Assembly (NCBI RefSeq): GCF_003990185.1
Contig: NZ_RZHF01000004.1
Coordinates: forward strand, 558,001 to 622,000
Length of the DNA stretch: 64,000 nt
From: Vreelandella nanhaiensis
GTDB taxonomy: Bacteria > Pseudomonadota > Gammaproteobacteria > Pseudomonadales > Halomonadaceae
Direction: 5' to 3'
Every line of letters begins with the position of its first letter. Position 1 is the first letter of the stretch. Shown here piece after piece: positions 39,389 to 49,185 of this stretch. The translations under genes were made by a program, and so were the position numbers. The notes under the pieces are model-generated. The model made no database searches, was not told where the DNA came from, and saw only the letters and a program-made list of their open reading frames with translations.

Positions 39389-40172
39389 CTTGCGCCTCTA
39401 TTTGTTGGTCGGTCATGCCAAAGCGTCGGCGCCGCTTGCAGAAATCGTTTAACGCAACGTCCAGCGCTTCGGCACCGAAATCGGGCCAGAGCAAGGGCGA
39501 AAAGTGCAATTCAGCGTATGCCAGCTGCCATAGCATGAAATTAGACAGCCGCTGCTCACCGCTTGTTCGAATACACAGGTCAACGGGCGGCACCTCGGTA
39601 CTTTCCATTGCTTTATCAAAACAGGCTTCGTCGATATCGTCGGGGTCCAGTTCGCCCCCCGCCACCTGCTCGGCCAGCTGCCGTGCAGCACGCACGATAT
39701 CCCACTGCCCGCCGTAGTTGGCAGCGATCACTAAATGCATGCCGGTGTTATTGGCAGTCAGCGCCTCTGCGCGATGGATATATTTTTGAATAGCATGGGA
39801 AAAACCGCGCTGCTCGCCAATAATTGTCAGCCGAATATTACGCTCGTTGAGCTTTTTGACTTCGCGCTTGAGCGCCATCAAGAAAAGCTCCATTAGCGCA
39901 TTAACTTCAGCGGCGGGCCGCTTCCAGTTTTCGCTTGAAAAGGCGAACAGGCTTAGTGTCTGTACCTGACGCTCTGCCGCGCGCTGGATCACCGCTCTGA
40001 CGGCTTCTACGCCTGCACGATGGCCGCGTATACCGGATAGCCCGCGGGCCCGTGCCCAACGGTTATTGCCGTCCATAATAATAGCAACATGCGACGGCAT
40101 TACTTCACCCGGAATGAAAGGTGACGTGCTGGCGTCGCTCGGCTGTTCTTCGGGAAGCTGCGGTGACGTCAT
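39381..40172 (-). CDS. uppS: Undecaprenyl diphosphate synthase (cis-prenyltransferase)
   Basis: Adds eight isopentenyl units to farnesyl diphosphate, giving the C55 lipid carrier for peptidoglycan and O-antigen. 263 residues with HVAIIMDGNNRWARARG (catalytic Asp and diphosphate-binding Arg/Asn) and the C-terminal DLCIRTSGEQRLSNFMLWQ. A 28-residue Pro/Ser-rich N-terminal extension precedes the core. The ATG at MTSPQLPEE is used; a GTG four codons upstream is possible. Confidence 0.97.
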   Translation of the reverse strand: MTSPQLPEEQPSDASTSPFIPGEVMPSHVAIIMDGNNRWARARGLSGIRGHRAGVEAVRAVIQRAAERQVQTLSLFAFSSENWKRPAAEVNALMELFLMALKREVKKLNERNIRLTIIGEQRGFSHAIQKYIHRAEALTANNTGMHLVIAANYGGQWDIVRAARQLAEQVAGGELDPDDIDEACFDKAMESTEVPPVDLCIRTSGEQRLSNFMLWQLAYAELHFSPLLWPDFGAEALDVALNDFCKRRRRFGMTDQQIEAQGA

Positions 40173-40258
40173 GGGGTCTCGCACAAAAGCTCAGTCATAG
40201 TAAAGCCATAGGCCTAGCGGGCAGCCAAGCTACCCGCGGCTAAATAAAAGGCAGAGAT

Positions 40259-40816
40259 TTATACCTGCATCAGGTCTTGTTCTTTTGCAGCGAGCAACTT
40301 GTCGATCTCGGCGATATATTTGTCGGTCAGCTTCTGGATCTCATCCTCGCCCTGACGCTGATCGTCTTCAGTAATCTCTTTATCCTTGAGCAGGGACTTG
40401 AAATCACCGTTGGCGTCGCGGCGCACGTTACGCACAGCCACGCGAGCGTTTTCGGCTTCGCTACGTGCCTGCTTGATGTAACCCTTGCGGGTTTCTTCTG
40501 TCAGCATCGGCATGGGAACACGAATGACGTTACCCGCGCTTGATGGATTCAGCCCCAGATCAGACGTCATGATGGCCTTTTCGATTTTCGGCACCATGCT
40601 CTGCTCCCAAGGGGACACAGTGAGCGTACGCGCATCTTCAACGTTGACCGATGCCACCTGACTAAGCGGCACCTGGCCACCATAATACTCAACGGTCACT
40701 GCATCCAGAATGCTTGGGTGTGCACGCCCGGTGCGAATCTTGTTGAAGTTGCCATGCAGCGCTTCAACGCTTTTCTTCATCCGAGATTCAGCATCTTTCT
40801 TGATATCGTTGATCAC
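40259..40816 (-). CDS. frr: Ribosome recycling factor
   Basis: With EF-G, splits post-termination ribosomes. The 185-residue length is exactly the family norm. It begins [20 protein letters not shown] and contains [12 protein letters not shown] and the [11 protein letters not shown] hinge region of the three-helix bundle. It is one base from pyrH and 86 bp from uppS. Confidence 0.98.
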   Translation of the reverse strand: MINDIKKDAESRMKKSVEALHGNFNKIRTGRAHPSILDAVTVEYYGGQVPLSQVASVNVEDARTLTVSPWEQSMVPKIEKAIMTSDLGLNPSSAGNVIRVPMPMLTEETRKGYIKQARSEAENARVAVRNVRRDANGDFKSLLKDKEITEDDQRQGEDEIQKLTDKYIAEIDKLLAAKEQDLMQV

Positions 40817-40817
40817 G

Positions 40818-41594
40818 TTATTCCCCTTTGTCTATCAGCGTGCCTTCCTTGCCCCCTACTACCAGGTTCAGCAGGGCGCCAGGCTTGTTCATATCAAATA
40901 CCCGCACCGGCATATCATGGTCACGCACCAGGCAGATAGCGGTCAAATCCATTATGCCCAGCTTTTGGTCCAGGGCATCATCGTAGGTGAGCTGGTCGTA
41001 TTTTACAGCGTCTGAGTGCTTCACCGGGTCCTTGTCATAAACACCGTCCACCTTGGTCGCTTTGATGACCACGTCAACGTCGACTTCAATGCCGCGTAAA
41101 CAGGCAGCGGAGTCGGTCGTGAAGAAAGGATTGCCCGTACCTGCTGAAAACAGTACCACGTCGCCCGACGTTAAATAGCGGATCGCCGTGCGGCGATCGT
41201 AATGCTCTACCACACCGCTCATGGGAATCGCTGACATGACCCGCGAGCGTATATTGGAACGCTCCAGCGCATCACGCATGGCAAGTGCATTCATCACGGT
41301 TGCCAGCATTCCCATATGGTCGCCTGTGACCCGATCCATTCCAGCCTCACTTAAGGCCGCTCCCCGGAACAGGTTTCCGCCACCAATCACGATGCCAACC
41401 TGCACGCCGATACCCACCAGCTGGCCAATTTCCAGCGCCATGCGGTCCAGCACTTTAGGGTCGATACCAAATTCGTGCTCGCCCATCAGCGCTTCCCCGG
41501 AAAGCTTCAGCAAAATACGCTTGTATTTCGACTTGGACTTTCCAATCGTGCTGGGGGTTGCAAGGGGGGTAGACTCTTGAATATCACGTGACAT
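40818..41594 (-). CDS. pyrH: UMP kinase
   Basis: Hexameric bacterial-type kinase of the amino-acid-kinase fold that phosphorylates UMP to UDP. It is GTP-activated and UTP-inhibited in relatives. 258 residues from MSRDIQEST, set by AGGAG at good spacing. It carries [24 protein letters not shown] and [17 protein letters not shown] core [17 protein letters not shown] roughly 20-residue Ser/Lys-rich N-terminal extension precedes the kinase core. Confidence 0.97.
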   Translation of the reverse strand: MSRDIQESTPLATPSTIGKSKSKYKRILLKLSGEALMGEHEFGIDPKVLDRMALEIGQLVGIGVQVGIVIGGGNLFRGAALSEAGMDRVTGDHMGMLATVMNALAMRDALERSNIRSRVMSAIPMSGVVEHYDRRTAIRYLTSGDVVLFSAGTGNPFFTTDSAACLRGIEVDVDVVIKATKVDGVYDKDPVKHSDAVKYDQLTYDDALDQKLGIMDLTAICLVRDHDMPVRVFDMNKPGALLNLVVGGKEGTLIDKGE

Positions 41595-41669
41595 GGCATT
41601 TCTCCTGAGGCAGACATGGGCACAGGTGGGCGAAGCAACCCCCCGTTTAGCAGGGGCCGGATACACGAA

Positions 41670-41691
41670 GGCGTGCGCTTACGCGCACGCC
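41670..41691 (-). other. Perfect hairpin between tsf and pyrH
   Basis: GGCGTGCGC / GCGCACGCC (9 bp, 4-nt loop) is followed by TTCGTG rather than a T-run on the minus strand. It is probably a read-through attenuator or RNA-processing and stability element. Confidence 0.45.
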
Positions 41692-41715
41692 ATCTTCTGA
41701 CTGAAACGTCTGACC

Positions 41716-42585
41716 TTAACGACGGCCAGCCTGTTCCATAACTTCTTTAGCGAAGTCGACTTCTTCTTTCTCGATACCTTCACCCACTTCAAAACGCGTG
41801 AAGCTAACCACTTCGCCACCAGCTGCTTTAACGAATTCAGCAACGGTCTGGTTCGGGTCTTTAACGAACGCCTGCTCGGTCAGGCTGTTCTCGGCCAGAT
41901 ACTTCTTCAGGCGACCTTGAACCATTTTCTCAGCAATCTGCTCGGGCTTGCCTGCCATGTCTGGCTGACCCAGGATGATGGCTTTCTCTTGGTCCAACTG
42001 CTCTTGCGGCATATCGGCCGGGTGAGCAACCGCTGGGTTAATGGCCGCTACGTGCATAGCAACGTCTTTCGCCGCTTCTGCAGTTCCGCCATTAAGCACG
42101 GTCAGAACACCAATGCGGCCACCGTGAACGTATTCGCCAACCAGGCCACCGTCAACTGCGTTGATAACAACAGCACGACGTACGCCGATGTTCTCACCGA
42201 TTTTTTGAACCAGCTGCTCGCGGGCTGCTTCCAGATCGCCCGCCATAACGGCGGCAACATCTTCGCTTTTCGCGGCAAAGAAAGCTCCGGCGACTTTGTC
42301 AGCGAATGCGATGAAGTTGTCATCGCGCGCAACAAAATCGGTCTCGGAGTTGATTTCAACCATTATGCCGTAGCTACCGTCTTCTGCTACACGGGTAACA
42401 ACAACACCCTCTGCAGCGATACGATCGGCTTTCTTCGCGGCTTTTAATCCTGAATTTTTACGCAGGTTCTCGATCGCGACTTCAATATCACCGTCGGTTT
42501 CGGTGAGTGCTTTTTTACACTCCATCATGCCGAGACCAGTACGTTCGCGCAGTTCCTTGACCTGAGAGGCGCTGATAGCTGCCAT
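41716..42585 (-). CDS. tsf: Elongation factor Ts
   Basis: Nucleotide-exchange factor for EF-Tu. The 289-residue protein has the N-terminal UBA-like signature [16 protein letters not shown] and the exchange motif [14 protein letters not shown] (the conserved TDFV). The core and subdomain structure matches the E. coli-type factor (283). It is second in the cluster after rpsB, separated by a 218-bp spacer with a terminator-like hairpin. Confidence 0.99.
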   Translation of the reverse strand: MAAISASQVKELRERTGLGMMECKKALTETDGDIEVAIENLRKNSGLKAAKKADRIAAEGVVVTRVAEDGSYGIMVEINSETDFVARDDNFIAFADKVAGAFFAAKSEDVAAVMAGDLEAAREQLVQKIGENIGVRRAVVINAVDGGLVGEYVHGGRIGVLTVLNGGTAEAAKDVAMHVAAINPAVAHPADMPQEQLDQEKAIILGQPDMAGKPEQIAEKMVQGRLKKYLAENSLTEQAFVKDPNQTVAEFVKAAGGEVVSFTRFEVGEGIEKEEVDFAKEVMEQAGRR

Positions 42586-42737
42586 GAGAATTCACCTCGG
42601 AAATGGTTCTAGCTGAGAGTTAAACGCCCTACAGAGTATAAACACGATAGATGACCATCATGTATCACTTTGAAGGTCGCTTGCCGGCAACTGGTGCCCG
42701 GCATAATCGGCCCACCCGGATGTTCATCCAAGGCGGG

Positions 42738-42760
42738 AAAAAGGGGGCACAGGCCCCCTC
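42738..42760 (-). terminator. Intrinsic terminator/attenuator between rpsB and tsf
   Basis: On the minus strand the stem AGGGGGC / GCCCCCT with loop CTGT runs into a T-run. A partial terminator here would make rpsB transcripts exceed tsf, as known for the E. coli rpsB-tsf operon. Confidence 0.75.
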
Positions 42761-42803
42761 TTGTCACGATGCGGCCCAACTGCCCGCCGCACCCACTGCA
42801 GCC

Positions 42804-43553
42804 TTACTCGGCGGCAGCGTCAGTCTCGGCGGAAGCAGCCTCGTCGGTCACTTCAACAAACTCGTCCGGACGACCTTCTTTAGCGCGACCACACGCGTCA
42901 GCAATTGCCTTCACGTAAATCTGGATAGCACGAATGGAGTCATCGTTACCCGGGATAACGTAATCAACGCCATCGGGGTTGGAGTTGGTATCAACCACGC
43001 CAATAACCGGGATACCCAGCTTGTTGGCTTCGTTGATCGCGATGCGCTCGTGGTCAACGTCGATAACGAACAGTGCGTCCGGCAGGCCGCCCATGTTCTT
43101 GATACCACCGATAGAACGCTCAAGCTTCTCTTGCTCGCGAGTTGCCATCAAGACTTCTTTCTTGGTCAGCTTCTCGAACGTGCCGTCTTCGCGCATGGTT
43201 TCAAGATCACGCAGACGTTTGATGGACTGACGGATGGTCTTGAAGTTAGTCAGCATACCGCCCAACCAGCGATGGTTGACGAACGGCTGATTAACGCGAT
43301 TCGCTTCTTCTTTGATGATCTTGCTAGCGCTGCGCTTGGTGCCAACAAACAGAATCTTGTTGTTGGATGCCGACATCTTCTCGACCACATCGATCGCTTC
43401 GTTCAGCGCCGGTAAGGTGTGCTCAAGATTGATGATATGAATCTTGTTGCGCGCGCCGAAGATGAATTTGCTCATCTTCGGGTTCCAGTATTTGGTCTGG
43501 TGACCGAAGTGAGCGCCTGCTTTGAGCAGGTCACGCATATTGACGTGAGACAT
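42804..43553 (-). CDS. rpsB: 30S ribosomal protein S2
   Basis: Small-subunit protein. 249 residues beginning [20 protein letters not shown] with the S2 signature [13 protein letters not shown], and a C-terminal acidic Ala/Glu-rich tail. It heads the rpsB-to-tilS cluster. A long leader upstream is consistent with autogenous control of rpsB by S2, as characterised in gammaproteobacteria. Confidence 0.99.
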   Translation of the reverse strand: MSHVNMRDLLKAGAHFGHQTKYWNPKMSKFIFGARNKIHIINLEHTLPALNEAIDVVEKMSASNNKILFVGTKRSASKIIKEEANRVNQPFVNHRWLGGMLTNFKTIRQSIKRLRDLETMREDGTFEKLTKKEVLMATREQEKLERSIGGIKNMGGLPDALFVIDVDHERIAINEANKLGIPVIGVVDTNSNPDGVDYVIPGNDDSIRAIQIYVKAIADACGRAKEGRPDEFVEVTDEAASAETDAAAE

Positions 43554-43632
43554 GGTAAAACTCCTGAAACTCGGGTTAGGCCTCCACGCACCCCATGGAT
43601 CCGACCGGTGACTGCGTCAGACGCGGCCAGCG

Positions 43633-43656
43633 GCACCCGGGACCATGTGCCGGTGC
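43633..43656 (-). promoter_or_regulatory. Hairpin in the rpsB leader, candidate S2 autoregulatory element
   Basis: GCACC-C-GG pairs with CC-GGTGC across a 9-nt loop, in the 230-nt leader between a likely promoter and rpsB. Gammaproteobacterial rpsB leaders carry conserved S2-responsive hairpins. I have not checked that this one matches that motif. The rest of the 358-bp region between rpsB and map has no gene. Confidence 0.3.
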
Positions 43657-43784
43657 ATGTGTGTTTTCAAGGCTTGCTATTAAGCAGCACATCCAAATAG
43701 GGACGCGCTGCGGGTTGTTCGCCTCTCCATGATCGCCTACTCGGGTTAAAGAAGCGAGCGAGCGATTGCAGGAAAGCGCGCGGC

Positions 43785-43793
43785 TTTATACCA
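43785..43793 (-). promoter_or_regulatory. Extended -10 promoter candidate for rpsB
   Basis: On the minus strand, TGG-TATAAA forms an extended -10 element about 230 nt before rpsB, followed by a GC-rich discriminator (GCCGCGCG) of the kind seen at stringently controlled ribosomal promoters. The -35 is weak. Confidence 0.4.
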
Positions 43794-43911
43794 TAGATCA
43801 TTGCCAAGATGAAGTCGCAGCTCGTGTTACGATCGTTATTTGCTGCTCAATACGGCTATTTACTGTTACACGTTTATTTACTATTACAGCCTGAACCCAT
43901 ATCGAGAATTC

Positions 43912-44703
43912 ATGAACGTTCCTATCAAGACACCTTCAGAAATCGAGAAAATGCGCGAAGCCGGGCGCCAAGCCGTCAGCGTGTTTGAAATGATCACGCC
44001 TCATATACAAGCGGGCGTCAGCACCGGCGAGATCGACCGACTGTGTCATGAATATATTGTCAATGAACTGGGTTCCACGCCTGCTCCACTCAACTACCAC
44101 GGCTATACCCACGCCACCTGTATTTCCCTGAATCACGTGGTCTGCCACGGCTTTCCAGATTTCAATAAAAAGCTCAAGAACGGCGATATCATGAACCTGG
44201 ATGTCACGGTCAAGACGCCGGATGGCTACCACGGCGACTCCAGCATGATGTTTATCATCGGCGAAAACATTCAGGGTGAACGCCTGTGTCGTATTACCCA
44301 GGAGTGCCTATATAAAAGCATTGCTCTGGTAAAACCCGGCGTGCGCCTTTCAGAACTTGCCCGCGCCATTCAAAAACACGCCGAAGGGCACGGTTACTCG
44401 GTAGTCCGCGACTTTTGTGGTCACGGCATTGGCGCGGGCTTCCATGAAGAGCCCCAGATTCTGCACTACGATGGCTACGCACCGGAGGCTGACATCACTC
44501 TGGAAGCGGGCATGTGTTTCACCATCGAGCCGATGATTAATGTGGGCGGCTATAAAACCAAGGTGCTGCGCGATGGCTGGACGGCCGTCACCAAGGATAA
44601 GAGCCTGTCGGCACAGTGGGAACACACCTTACTGGTTACCGATACCGGCGTTGAAGTGCTGACCGCGCGTAGCGATGAAGACTTCAGCTTTTTAACTAAC
44701 TGA
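43912..44703 (+). CDS. map: Methionine aminopeptidase, type I
   Basis: Removes the initiator methionine from nascent proteins. 263 residues from MNVPIKTPSEI. The metal-site residues are in LDVTVKTPDGYHGDSS (two Asp), CGHGIGAGFHEEP (His), TIEPM (Glu) and QWEHTLLVT (Glu). Divergent from rpsB, as in E. coli. Its TGA overlaps the glnD ATG as TGATG. An open frame 24 codons longer at the 5' end is not used. Confidence 0.98.
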   Translation: MNVPIKTPSEIEKMREAGRQAVSVFEMITPHIQAGVSTGEIDRLCHEYIVNELGSTPAPLNYHGYTHATCISLNHVVCHGFPDFNKKLKNGDIMNLDVTVKTPDGYHGDSSMMFIIGENIQGERLCRITQECLYKSIALVKPGVRLSELARAIQKHAEGHGYSVVRDFCGHGIGAGFHEEPQILHYDGYAPEADITLEAGMCFTIEPMINVGGYKTKVLRDGWTAVTKDKSLSAQWEHTLLVTDTGVEVLTARSDEDFSFLTN

Positions 44704-47378
44704 TGCTCCTCCACCACTACCGGTTCGAGCCGGACACGTCGCTTTATGACCTAGAAGCATTTCGCACCGAGCTTGCCGGTTCACGCTCCCCCATTGCGCC
44801 TTTTAAAACGGCGCTGCGTGAGCTTCAGGCACGCCTGGATGACCGGTTTCGGGCAGGCGCGGATATACGCGACCTGGTGCGCGGGCGGGCCTGGTACCTG
44901 GATCAACTGCTGGCGATCGCTTGGGCACGACACGCCTGGCCGGATGACGGCATTGCCTTGGTTGCCGTGGGTGGCTATGGCCGGGGTGAGCTGCATCCTC
45001 ACTCGGACGTCGACCTTTTACTACTGCTTGAAGATGACGACGACACCGCTTACCGCGAGCCGCTCACCGCCTTTATCACCTTTTTATGGGATATTGGCCT
45101 TGAGATCGGTCACAGTGTGCGTTCGCTGAATGACTGTGAGCGGGAAGCGCTTGCGGATGTGACGGTGATTACCAACCTGCTTGAGTCACGCCTGATTGCA
45201 GGCCCAGAGGTGCTGCGGGAAAAAATGCGTGAGCGCTTGAGCGCCGAGCATATCTGGCCCGCCGATCGTTTCTTTGAAGCCAAGTGGCAAGAGCAGATTA
45301 CCCGCCACTACCGCTACAACAACTCTGAATACCATCTTGAACCCAACCTCAAGAGCTCGCCCGGCGGGCTACGCGATATTCAGATGATTGGCTGGGTGGC
45401 CAAGCGCCACTTCGGTACCGAACAGTATGTCGATATCGTGGCCAACGGCTTTATGAATGACGCCGAACTACGCATTCTAAGCCAGGGCCAGGCCTTTTTA
45501 TGGCAGGTGCGCTACGCCCTGCACATGCTGACGGACCGCGCCGAAGACCGCCTGCTATTTGACCATCAGCGCACGATTGCCGAGCTGTTCGGTTTCAAGG
45601 ACACGCCCGAGCGCCTGGCCGTCGAACAGTTCATGAAGCGCTACTACCGCCATGTCACAGCGCTTGCCGGGCTTAACGACATGCTGCTTCAGCACTTTGA
45701 TGAAGTCATTCTACGCGGCAGGCAAACGCTGAAAACCGTTCAGCTCAACGAGCGCTTTGAAACCATGGGCGGCTATATTCAGGTCCGCTCGCGCAAGCTC
45801 TTCCGCGAGCAGCCTGCTGCCATGCTGGAGCTGTTTTTGCTGATGGCCAGGCATCCGGAAATTGAAGGCGTACGCGCTGATACCATTCGCCTGATCCGTG
45901 ATCATCGCCATCAAATTGACGATCACTACCGTGATGATCCTCACCACCAGCGACTTTTCATGGAAATCCTGCGCGCCCCCGGCAACGTGCCGCGCCAACT
46001 GCGACGCATGAACCGCTATGGCATTCTCGGCAAGTACCTGCCGGAGTTTGGCCGTGCCGTGGGGCTGATGCAACACGACCTGTTTCATATCTATACCGTA
46101 GATGCTCACACCTTGCGCCTGTTGAAGTTTCTGCACGGCTTTCGCAAACCCGATGCCAAGGATGAATTTCCGGTGGCAGCCGCACTGATTCACCAGCTAC
46201 CCAAGCTGGACCTTTTATGGATAGCGGGCCTGTTTCACGATATTGGCAAAGGCCGAGGTGGCGATCACTCTGAAATTGGCGCCAGGGACGTAGAGCAGTT
46301 TTGTAAGCGTCACCATATCTCCACTCACGATACAAAGCTTGCCAGCTGGCTGGTGGAACATCACTTGCTGATGTCAATGACTGCCCAAAAGCGCGATATC
46401 AGTGACCCGGATGTCATCCGTGATTTCGCACTGGTGGTACGTAACGAAGCCCGCCTTGACTACCTGTACGTGCTCACCGTCGCCGATATCAACGCCACCA
46501 ACCCCACGCTATGGAACGGCTGGCGGGCATCGCTGTTGCGCCAGTTGTATGCCGAGACCAAGCGCGCCCTGCGCCGCGGACTTAAAAACCCGCCAGACCG
46601 TGATGACTGGGTGCGGGAAACGCGCAGTGAGGCGCGTTCGCTACTGCAAACCATCGGCGTGGGCCGCGCCCAGATCGACACGCTATGGGAATCATTAGGG
46701 GAAGACTACTTCCTGCAGTACGCGCCCAGTGAAATCGTCTGGCAGACCCAGGGTATTCTGGCACACAATGCGTCGCCACTACCGCTGGTGCTGATCAGTG
46801 CTCCTACGCTGGATATGGCCGAAGGCGGCACGAAAGTATTTATTCACACCCGCTCGGTGGATGATCTGTTTGCTGCCACCGCGGCCGCCATGGAGCAGTT
46901 GGGACTCTCGATTCACGATGCGCGTATCGTGACCTCGCACAACAACTGGACGCTGAATACGTTTATCGTGTTGGACAACAATGGCCAACCCATCCGTGAT
47001 CCGGATCGCATCGAAGAGATGCGCCAGCATCTTGTTGAAGAGCTGGATGATCCTGACGACTATCCGGAAATCGTTACCCGGCACACGCCGCGCCAGTTAA
47101 AGCACTTCAAGGTGCCCACCGAAGTACTGATCGAGCAGGACCCGGCCAACGAGCGCACGCTGCTGGAACTTACCGCCCCTGACAGGCCGGGGCTACTGGC
47201 CCGGGTCGGGCGTATTTTCATGGAGCAGAATATTGCCCTCTCGACCGCCAAGATTGCCACCTTGGGAGAGCGCGTGGAAGACGTATTTTTTATCACCACC
47301 AAAGCGGGCGAGCCGGTAACCGATCCCCTGCACCAACAGCAGCTGCGCGAGCGGTTGATTGAGGTGTTAGGCGTGTAA
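44703..47378 (+). CDS. glnD: Bifunctional uridylyltransferase/uridylyl-removing enzyme GlnD
   Basis: Nitrogen sensor that uridylylates PII proteins when glutamine is low and deuridylylates them when it is high. 891 residues, matching E. coli (890). The nucleotidyltransferase domain has VGGYGRGELHPHSDVDLLLL at about residue 85. The HD hydrolase domain has GLFHDIGKGRGGDHS at about residue 510. Two glutamine-sensing ACT domains occupy the last 200 residues (DRPGLLARVGRIF in the second). Neither catalytic motif is damaged. Coupled to map. Confidence 0.98.
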   Translation: MLLHHYRFEPDTSLYDLEAFRTELAGSRSPIAPFKTALRELQARLDDRFRAGADIRDLVRGRAWYLDQLLAIAWARHAWPDDGIALVAVGGYGRGELHPHSDVDLLLLLEDDDDTAYREPLTAFITFLWDIGLEIGHSVRSLNDCEREALADVTVITNLLESRLIAGPEVLREKMRERLSAEHIWPADRFFEAKWQEQITRHYRYNNSEYHLEPNLKSSPGGLRDIQMIGWVAKRHFGTEQYVDIVANGFMNDAELRILSQGQAFLWQVRYALHMLTDRAEDRLLFDHQRTIAELFGFKDTPERLAVEQFMKRYYRHVTALAGLNDMLLQHFDEVILRGRQTLKTVQLNERFETMGGYIQVRSRKLFREQPAAMLELFLLMARHPEIEGVRADTIRLIRDHRHQIDDHYRDDPHHQRLFMEILRAPGNVPRQLRRMNRYGILGKYLPEFGRAVGLMQHDLFHIYTVDAHTLRLLKFLHGFRKPDAKDEFPVAAALIHQLPKLDLLWIAGLFHDIGKGRGGDHSEIGARDVEQFCKRHHISTHDTKLASWLVEHHLLMSMTAQKRDISDPDVIRDFALVVRNEARLDYLYVLTVADINATNPTLWNGWRASLLRQLYAETKRALRRGLKNPPDRDDWVRETRSEARSLLQTIGVGRAQIDTLWESLGEDYFLQYAPSEIVWQTQGILAHNASPLPLVLISAPTLDMAEGGTKVFIHTRSVDDLFAATAAAMEQLGLSIHDARIVTSHNNWTLNTFIVLDNNGQPIRDPDRIEEMRQHLVEELDDPDDYPEIVTRHTPRQLKHFKVPTEVLIEQDPANERTLLELTAPDRPGLLARVGRIFMEQNIALSTAKIATLGERVEDVFFITTKAGEPVTDPLHQQQLRERLIEVLGV

Positions 47379-47410
47379 ACGCTTAAATACGGTATGCATA
47401 GCGCTTAAGT

Positions 47411-47438
47411 TTGAGCCCACACCGGGGCTTGCTATAAT
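47411..47438 (+). promoter_or_regulatory. Sigma70 promoter for dapC
   Basis: TTGAGC and a perfect TATAAT separated by 16 bp lie 72 bp before the dapC ATG and 32 bp after the glnD stop. Confidence 0.65.
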
Positions 47439-47509
47439 CGGCGTCTTACACCTGCCGTTTTATTACGCCAGCAGGGCACGCTCAACAAAACGCTCTCAAC
47501 GGATACGCC

Positions 47510-48706
47510 ATGAATTCTGATCTTTCCGCCTTACATCCCTATCCGTTTGAGAAGCTGGCTGCACTTAAAGCCGAACTAACACCCCGGGCTGATTTGGCGC
47601 ATATTCCGTTGACGATCGGCGAGCCTCAGCATGCGCCCTACCCAGCGGCACTCGAGGCACTGGTTAAGCACCAGTTGGAAATGGCCCGCTATCCGGCCAC
47701 CAACGGCTTGCCAGCATTTCGTGAAACCCTGGCTCAGTGGGCTACCGGGCGCTTTAAACTTCCAGGGCTTGATACCGAGCGGCAGGTACTGCCGGTTAAC
47801 GGCACGCGTGAAGCTATTTTCGCGTTTGTGCAGGCAGCGCTTGATCGCACCCGCTCCGCCAAGGTGGTCGTCCCCAATCCGTTCTATCAGATTTATGAAG
47901 GCGCGACCCTCCTGGCCGGTGGCGAACCGGTTTATTTGAACTGTACCGCTGAAACCGGCTTTCAGCCGAATTTTGCGGCCATCAGCCCGGATACCTGGCG
48001 TGATGTGCAAATCGTGTTTATCTGCTCGCCCGGCAATCCCACCGGCGCTGTGACTCCGCTAAGCGCGTTCAAACAGCTGATTGCGCTGGCTGACGAGCAT
48101 GACTTCATCATTGCCTCTGATGAGTGCTACTCCGAGCTCTATCTGGATGAATGCGCGCCTCCACCTGGGCTGTTACAGGCTTGCGCTGAGCTTGGTCGCG
48201 ATGATTACCGCCGCTGCGTAGTGTTTCACTCGCTCTCCAAACGCTCCAACCTGCCCGGCCTGCGCTCGGGCTTTGTCGCGGGCGATGCGGATATTCTGAC
48301 TCCCTTCAAACGCTACCGCACCTATCACGGCTGTGCCATGTCGCTGCCGGTACAGCACGCTTCCATTGTTGCCTGGCAGGATGAAATCCATGTGCGTGCC
48401 AACCGTGATGCGTACCGCGAAAAGTTCAGCGCGGTGACCGATGTGCTTGCGCCCGTCATGGACTTTCCCACGCCTGAAGCAAGCTTCTATTTATGGCCAG
48501 CCGTGCCGGATGGCGATGATATTGCGTTTACCCAGCGGCTATATACCGAGCAGAACGTAAGCGTGTTACCCGGTAGCTTGATGGGCCGCCCTGACGCGCA
48601 GGGCATTAATCCTGGCGCGGGCCGACTGCGCCTTGCCCTGGTGGCCGAACTTGCCCCAACGCTTGAGGCAGCCCAACGTATCCGCCAGTTGATCGAATGT
48701 GGTTAA
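47510..48706 (+). CDS. dapC: Succinyldiaminopimelate transaminase
   Basis: PLP enzyme (class I/II aminotransferase) that converts N-succinyl-2-amino-6-ketopimelate to N-succinyl-LL-diaminopimelate, with glutamate as donor, on the way to lysine and meso-DAP. 398 residues with CSPGNPTGAVTPL, the Asp in IIASDECYSELY and the Schiff-base Lys in HSLSKRSNLPGLRSGF. The dapC-arsC-like-dapD-dapE order assigns it to this pathway rather than to generic aspartate transamination. Confidence 0.95.
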   Translation: MNSDLSALHPYPFEKLAALKAELTPRADLAHIPLTIGEPQHAPYPAALEALVKHQLEMARYPATNGLPAFRETLAQWATGRFKLPGLDTERQVLPVNGTREAIFAFVQAALDRTRSAKVVVPNPFYQIYEGATLLAGGEPVYLNCTAETGFQPNFAAISPDTWRDVQIVFICSPGNPTGAVTPLSAFKQLIALADEHDFIIASDECYSELYLDECAPPPGLLQACAELGRDDYRRCVVFHSLSKRSNLPGLRSGFVAGDADILTPFKRYRTYHGCAMSLPVQHASIVAWQDEIHVRANRDAYREKFSAVTDVLAPVMDFPTPEASFYLWPAVPDGDDIAFTQRLYTEQNVSVLPGSLMGRPDAQGINPGAGRLRLALVAELAPTLEAAQRIRQLIECG

Positions 48707-48747
48707 CGCCTACCGTTTACGGCACGCACAGCTCGAATGGAGATTAC

Positions 48748-49095
48748 ATGCTTACACTCTATGTCATTGATACCTGCGATACGTGTCGTAAGGCGCGCAA
48801 AGCACTGGAAGACAACGGCGTGCCTTTCAAAACCCACGATCTGCGCAAAGATGGTTTATCCGCGGAGCTGCTTGAACATATTCTGGAGCGGGTACCGCTT
48901 CAGGACGCCGTCAACAAGCGCAGCACGACATGGCGCAACCTTCCTCAGGAAGATAAAGACAGCCTGGATGCCACCTCTGCCCGCCAGCTACTGCTGGAAC
49001 ACCCTACGCTGCTTAAACGCCCGTTGCTGGATACTGGCGGTGACGCCTTGAAAGTGGGCTACCGCGCCGGCGATTACGATAAGCTAAGCAGCTGA
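48748..49095 (+). CDS. ArsC/YffB-family thioredoxin-fold protein
   Basis: A 115-residue protein of the arsenate-reductase-like (Spx/YffB) family. The N-terminal C-x2-C motif is in IDTCDTCRKARKAL, followed by FKTHDLRKDGL. It lies between dapC and dapD, a placement also seen in Pseudomonas. YffB-type proteins bind glutathione but have no settled cellular role. The family name does not show arsenate reduction. Start: GGAG 5-6 nt before MLTLYVID. A frame opening 17 codons earlier overlaps dapC and is rejected. Confidence 0.9.
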   Translation: MLTLYVIDTCDTCRKARKALEDNGVPFKTHDLRKDGLSAELLEHILERVPLQDAVNKRSTTWRNLPQEDKDSLDATSARQLLLEHPTLLKRPLLDTGGDALKVGYRAGDYDKLSS

Positions 49096-49140
49096 CCCGA
49101 CGCCCGTTTTGTTTACTTCAGTACCGACACTTTGACTTCC

Positions 49141-49157
49141 GTTAACCCCAGGTTAAC
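49141..49157. repeat. Palindrome upstream of dapD
   Basis: GTTAACC - CCA - GGTTAAC is a perfect 7-bp inverted repeat 28 bp before the dapD ATG. It could be a small operator or mRNA hairpin. No known regulator was matched. Confidence 0.4.
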
Positions 49158-49185
49158 GATGCTATTAACGATAGGATGATATTTT

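Noticed and set aside
42651-43415. 254-codon plus-strand ORF
   Set aside because: Antisense to rpsB, one of the most conserved genes in the window; no credible protein features.
48748-49095. Arsenate reductase
   Set aside because: It belongs to the ArsC-like fold but sits in the dap cluster with no ars genes, so the arsenate-reduction label is not supported.
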